In this document: positions 61,377 to 64,000 of the stretch, one piece after another
Layout of the letters: each line of letters begins with the position of its first letter
Numbering within the stretch: the first letter of the stretch is position 1
Assembly (NCBI RefSeq): GCF_900113445.1
Contig: NZ_FOPJ01000001.1
Coordinates: forward strand, 248,001-312,000
Source of the DNA: Corynebacterium spheniscorum
Lineage (GTDB): Bacteria > Actinomycetota > Actinomycetes > Mycobacteriales > Mycobacteriaceae
Reading direction: 5' to 3'
DNA length: 64,000 bases
Notes under the pieces: model-generated
Databases searched by the model: none
What the model was told of the DNA's origin: nothing
The model's input: only the letters and a program-made list of their open reading frames with translations
Translations under genes and position numbers: made by a program

Positions 61377-62833
61377 TCCTCAGGGCCCTTGGGGTCCTCG
61401 GAGTCGTCTTCGCCCTTATCCTTATCTTCTTGTTCCTGCTTATGCAGCATCTCTTCGAGCTTATTGATCTCCGCAATGGGGTCGAAGTCCGGCAGATCAT
61501 CTTCACCTAAGAGGCGATCAATAAAGGCCGCGGAGTTCTCCAAATCAGCAGCAACTGGCAGGAAGTCCGGGTGATCCCACACCCCATCGCGGCGCTGCAT
61601 CCCCACGGCCACATCCACGCGCCGCCAGAGTTCAGCCGCATCAGAAACCTTCGGGGCGGTAATCTCAATGCCTACAATCGCCGATAGCGCCTTATCCGCA
61701 GAACCGCCACTAGCGCGGCGGCGACGCCACGCCTCAGAAAGCGCTGGGGTAGCCGGAATGCGATCACCTAGGGCTTTATCCACCACATGATCCACCCACC
61801 CTTCAATCAAGGCGAGCAGCGTTTCTAGGCGGGAGGAGGCCTGCTCATTACGAGAGACCAGGCGCGGGGCAATCTCATCGGATTGCAGGCGCTGCAGGGC
61901 CTCTTGGATGCGTTCGGGATCCCCACCTTGGAAATCAACATCGCGCATGGCTTCATCTAAAGCAGAGGTATCTATCTCCATGCCGGCGGAGTATTCCTCC
62001 ACCGCAGAAACCACAGATTCCCGCAACCAGGGCACGTGCTGGAAGAGGCGCTGGCGGGCCACCTCGCGGGCACAGATATAGACCAATAGCTCCTGTGGGG
62101 CTAGATCTAATGCCTTAGACATGGCCTTTAAATTCCGCGGCAAAATAGCGGTCACCCCGGCGGGACTGAGCGGTAACCCAAAATCGGAGCCGGTTAATAC
62201 TTCCTGCGCTAATTCACCCAACGCATGGCCACTACGCACCGCGGTGGTCATGGCATTCATGCGATTAAACATTCCCGCCATCGGCCCCATCATCTCGCGG
62301 GCTTGTTCGGGCATGGCATCTAATTGCGCTTGGGCGGTGTGTTCCGCCACGGGGCTCAACAGGCGCTGCCACATCGGCATGGTTTCTTTTAACCAGGTTG
62401 CCGCATTCCAAGAAACGGTCGTCCCGCCGGTTGCCGGCAAGATCGTGGCATCGTCTAACCAAAGCTCCGCCAGGCGGATGGATTCGCGTACCGCATTCTG
62501 ATCCTCGGCGGGGCGCTCCCCGCGCACATGCTGCAAGGCGGTGCGTTCTACTAGGTCGATGTCCAGCACTTCACCCTCAGACTGAGCGGAGGCGAAACCG
62601 GACATCATTTGCCCGAATTGGTCGAGCATATCGCTAAGGTTCCCGAACCCAGGGCCACCAGCTGGGCCACCGGGTTGGTTCGGGTCGCCACCACCGGGCA
62701 TCCCGAAAATGGGGATCCCGAAGATGCCGAAGTTTCCGAAGCCGCTATTGCGCTGTTCTTCTTCGCGTTTGCGGCGCTCTTCATCGTCCTCGTCGTCGTT
62801 ACCAAAAGAAAAACCAAAGCCACCTGTGTTCAT
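61373..62833 (-). CDS. DUF2342 zinc-metalloprotease-like protein (Rv3195-like)
   Basis: A protein of about 486 residues. A Gly/Phe-rich, charged N-terminus (DDEDDEERRKREEEQRNSG) is followed by an alpha-helical zincin-like fold (AREVARQRLFQHVPWLRESV and VEEYSAGMEID). The family is called zinc-dependent metalloprotease or F420-associated. No clear HExxH is seen. The start is set at ATG 62833; GTG and TTG codons lie just upstream. Confidence 0.85.
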   Translation of the reverse strand: MNTGGFGFSFGNDDEDDEERRKREEEQRNSGFGNFGIFGIPIFGMPGGGDPNQPGGPAGGPGFGNLSDMLDQFGQMMSGFASAQSEGEVLDIDLVERTALQHVRGERPAEDQNAVRESIRLAELWLDDATILPATGGTTVSWNAATWLKETMPMWQRLLSPVAEHTAQAQLDAMPEQAREMMGPMAGMFNRMNAMTTAVRSGHALGELAQEVLTGSDFGLPLSPAGVTAILPRNLKAMSKALDLAPQELLVYICAREVARQRLFQHVPWLRESVVSAVEEYSAGMEIDTSALDEAMRDVDFQGGDPERIQEALQRLQSDEIAPRLVSRNEQASSRLETLLALIEGWVDHVVDKALGDRIPATPALSEAWRRRRASGGSADKALSAIVGIEITAPKVSDAAELWRRVDVAVGMQRRDGVWDHPDFLPVAADLENSAAFIDRLLGEDDLPDFDPIAEINKLEEMLHKQEQEDKDKGEDDSEDPKGPED

Positions 62834-62949
62834 GCGCACCAATCTACCGCCCTAACCTGGTGGGTGCGTGGAAAATGAGACATGCTCTCAGCGAACAAGC
62901 AGGAGACTAGCGGCCCCGTGTCAGCGGAGGCCAGGTAGTCTATGTCTTC

Positions 62950-64000
62950 GTGAACCGTCGACTCCGCACTTTCGTTTGGGGCGTATTGCCCATCGCCGCT
63001 TTGGGCACGCTGGCTAGCTTGGACCATGTACCGGGCACCGATATTGATTTAACTGTGCCTTATGCAGCCGAAGGTCCGGGGCCTACCTTTAATACCTTGG
63101 ATGATTATGAGGGCAAACCCGTCATCGATATCCAAGGCGCAGAATTAGATCCCACCAGCGGAAACCTCAATATGACCACGGTGGCGGTACGCACGCATAT
63201 GTCTTTGGCCCAAACCCTTTATCGCTGGGTGGCCACCAAGGACACCATTGTGCCGATCGAGCAGATCTTCCCCCCTGGTTTTAGTGAAGAGCAGGTGCAG
63301 GAAAATAATAAGATCGCCTTTTCCACCTCAGAAAACGCGGCGACCGCAGCAGCCCTGCGCTATTTGAATCGCCCCTTTGATGTGCGGGTGGAAGAGATTC
63401 TGCCGGATTCTTCGGCGAAGGATGTCTTAGCGCCTGGCGATATTATTGTGGCTGTTGATGGCCGCAAAGTCGCTGATCCGATGACGGTGCGCACCGCTGT
63501 GCGCGCGCATGCCCCGGGCGAGGATGTGAGCATTATGGTGCGTAAGGATTCCGGGGAAGAAGCGGTGCATAAACTAAAACTTGGCCAGTCCAAGCAAGAA
63601 GCCGGGAAAGCCCAGCTGGGTATTTTGATGAGCGCCCAATCAGCTGAGGGCATTCAGGTGGAATATAACTTGGATGACATTGGTGGGCCTTCCGCCGGCC
63701 TTATTTTCTCCTTGGCGGTGGTGGATAAACTCAGCCCCGGGGAAATTAATGGCGGGAAATTCGTTGCCGGCACCGGCACCATTAAAGAGGATGGCACCGT
63801 TGGCCCCATCGGCGGCATTGTGCATAAAATCCAGGCCGCCAGCGATGCTGGTGCGGAAGTATTCTTAAGCCCACGGCTAAATTGTGGTGAGGCCTTAAGC
63901 CGCAAACACGATAATCTCACGATCGTCGCCGTAGATAGCTTAGAAGATGCAATCTCCCAGCTTGAGGCCTATAACCGTGGCGATAAAGAGCAGCTGCGCA
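62950..64000 (+). CDS. PDZ-Lon (S16) family protease, 5' part
   Basis: Starts at GTG 62950 and runs off the right edge (350 codons visible). One helix near residues 7-24 anchors it. A PDZ domain spans about residues 135-190 (VLAPGDIIVAVDGRKVADP). The S16 catalytic Ser is in GGPSAGLIFSL and the Lys in GGIVHKIQAA. It is Rv3194c-like. It likely cleaves membrane or envelope proteins. Confidence 0.88.
   Translation, partial: MNRRLRTFVWGVLPIAALGTLASLDHVPGTDIDLTVPYAAEGPGPTFNTLDDYEGKPVIDIQGAELDPTSGNLNMTTVAVRTHMSLAQTLYRWVATKDTIVPIEQIFPPGFSEEQVQENNKIAFSTSENAATAAALRYLNRPFDVRVEEILPDSSAKDVLAPGDIIVAVDGRKVADPMTVRTAVRAHAPGEDVSIMVRKDSGEEAVHKLKLGQSKQEAGKAQLGILMSAQSAEGIQVEYNLDDIGGPSAGLIFSLAVVDKLSPGEINGGKFVAGTGTIKEDGTVGPIGGIVHKIQAASDAGAEVFLSPRLNCGEALSRKHDNLTIVAVDSLEDAISQLEAYNRGDKEQLR

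Noticed and set aside
1-64000. tRNA, rRNA, CRISPR array, insertion sequence or prophage
   Set aside because: No cloverleaf with TTCGA arm, no repeat-spacer pattern and no transposase or integrase frame was seen.

Overview
The window is chromosomal DNA from a Corynebacterium-like actinobacterium. It has moderately high GC, WhiB regulators, mycolate-type cell-envelope genes, MtrAB-LpqB, AdnAB, UvrD2, a 24-codon bL37 gene, and a gene order that follows the Corynebacterium glutamicum tus-lcp-whcD-mtr-secA-sigH region and the Mycobacterium Rv3268-Rv3194c region read in reverse. No rRNA, tRNA, CRISPR array, prophage or insertion sequence was seen. All names rest on reading motifs and gene order by eye; no database search was run.

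Layout. 1-1.3 kb: the end of a PTS sugar permease (EIIBC) and a separate EIIA. 1.35-6.0 kb, minus strand: a trehalose-type ABC importer (tusK, tusE, tusF, tusG) and a small membrane protein. 6.1-11.4 kb: envelope assembly genes, with a TIGR03089 protein and an LCP ligase on the minus strand and RmlD, the WbbL rhamnosyltransferase and a mannose-1-phosphate guanylyltransferase on the plus strand. 11.6-16.8 kb: whcD, two small conserved proteins, and phosphomannomutase, a SIS-like protein and phosphomannose isomerase (GDP-mannose supply). 16.8-18.2 kb: a Pro/Thr-rich membrane-anchored protein and a DUF4259 protein in the place where sahH sits in C. glutamicum. 18.2-27.6 kb: tmk, mtrA, mtrB, lpqB, a ComFC-like protein, hpf and secA. 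27.8-36.9 kb: Rv3235-like, HAD-like and DUF6912 proteins, a reductase/desaturase pair for unsaturated fatty acids, a ClC-type channel, rsgA, aroA and a YbaK deacylase.

36.9-39.7 kb is the most accessory-looking part. It has an AT-richer 0.6-kb leader carrying a riboswitch-like motif, then a secreted LGFP-repeat gene that continues in another frame into a phospholipase A2 domain (frameshift at a run of five A), then a multi-pass membrane protein. A possible reading is a cell-wall-bound phospholipase with an immunity or envelope partner.

39.8-42.0 kb: sigH-rshA and, on the opposite strand, bL37 and whcE, separated by non-coding DNA with hairpins and a possible decayed small gene. 42.5-47.3 kb: membrane and PQQ-like proteins, a DEAD-box helicase, DUF3107 and DUF3152 proteins. 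47.3-59.7 kb: a TIGR02569 protein, the AdnAB helicase-nuclease, a CglK-type potassium channel with an internal start for its RCK domain, NudC and UvrD2. 59.7-64 kb: an orphan ThiF/leader-binding-like protein, a YgjP-like metallopeptidase, a DUF2342 metalloprotease-like protein, and a PDZ-Lon (S16) protease that runs off the right edge.
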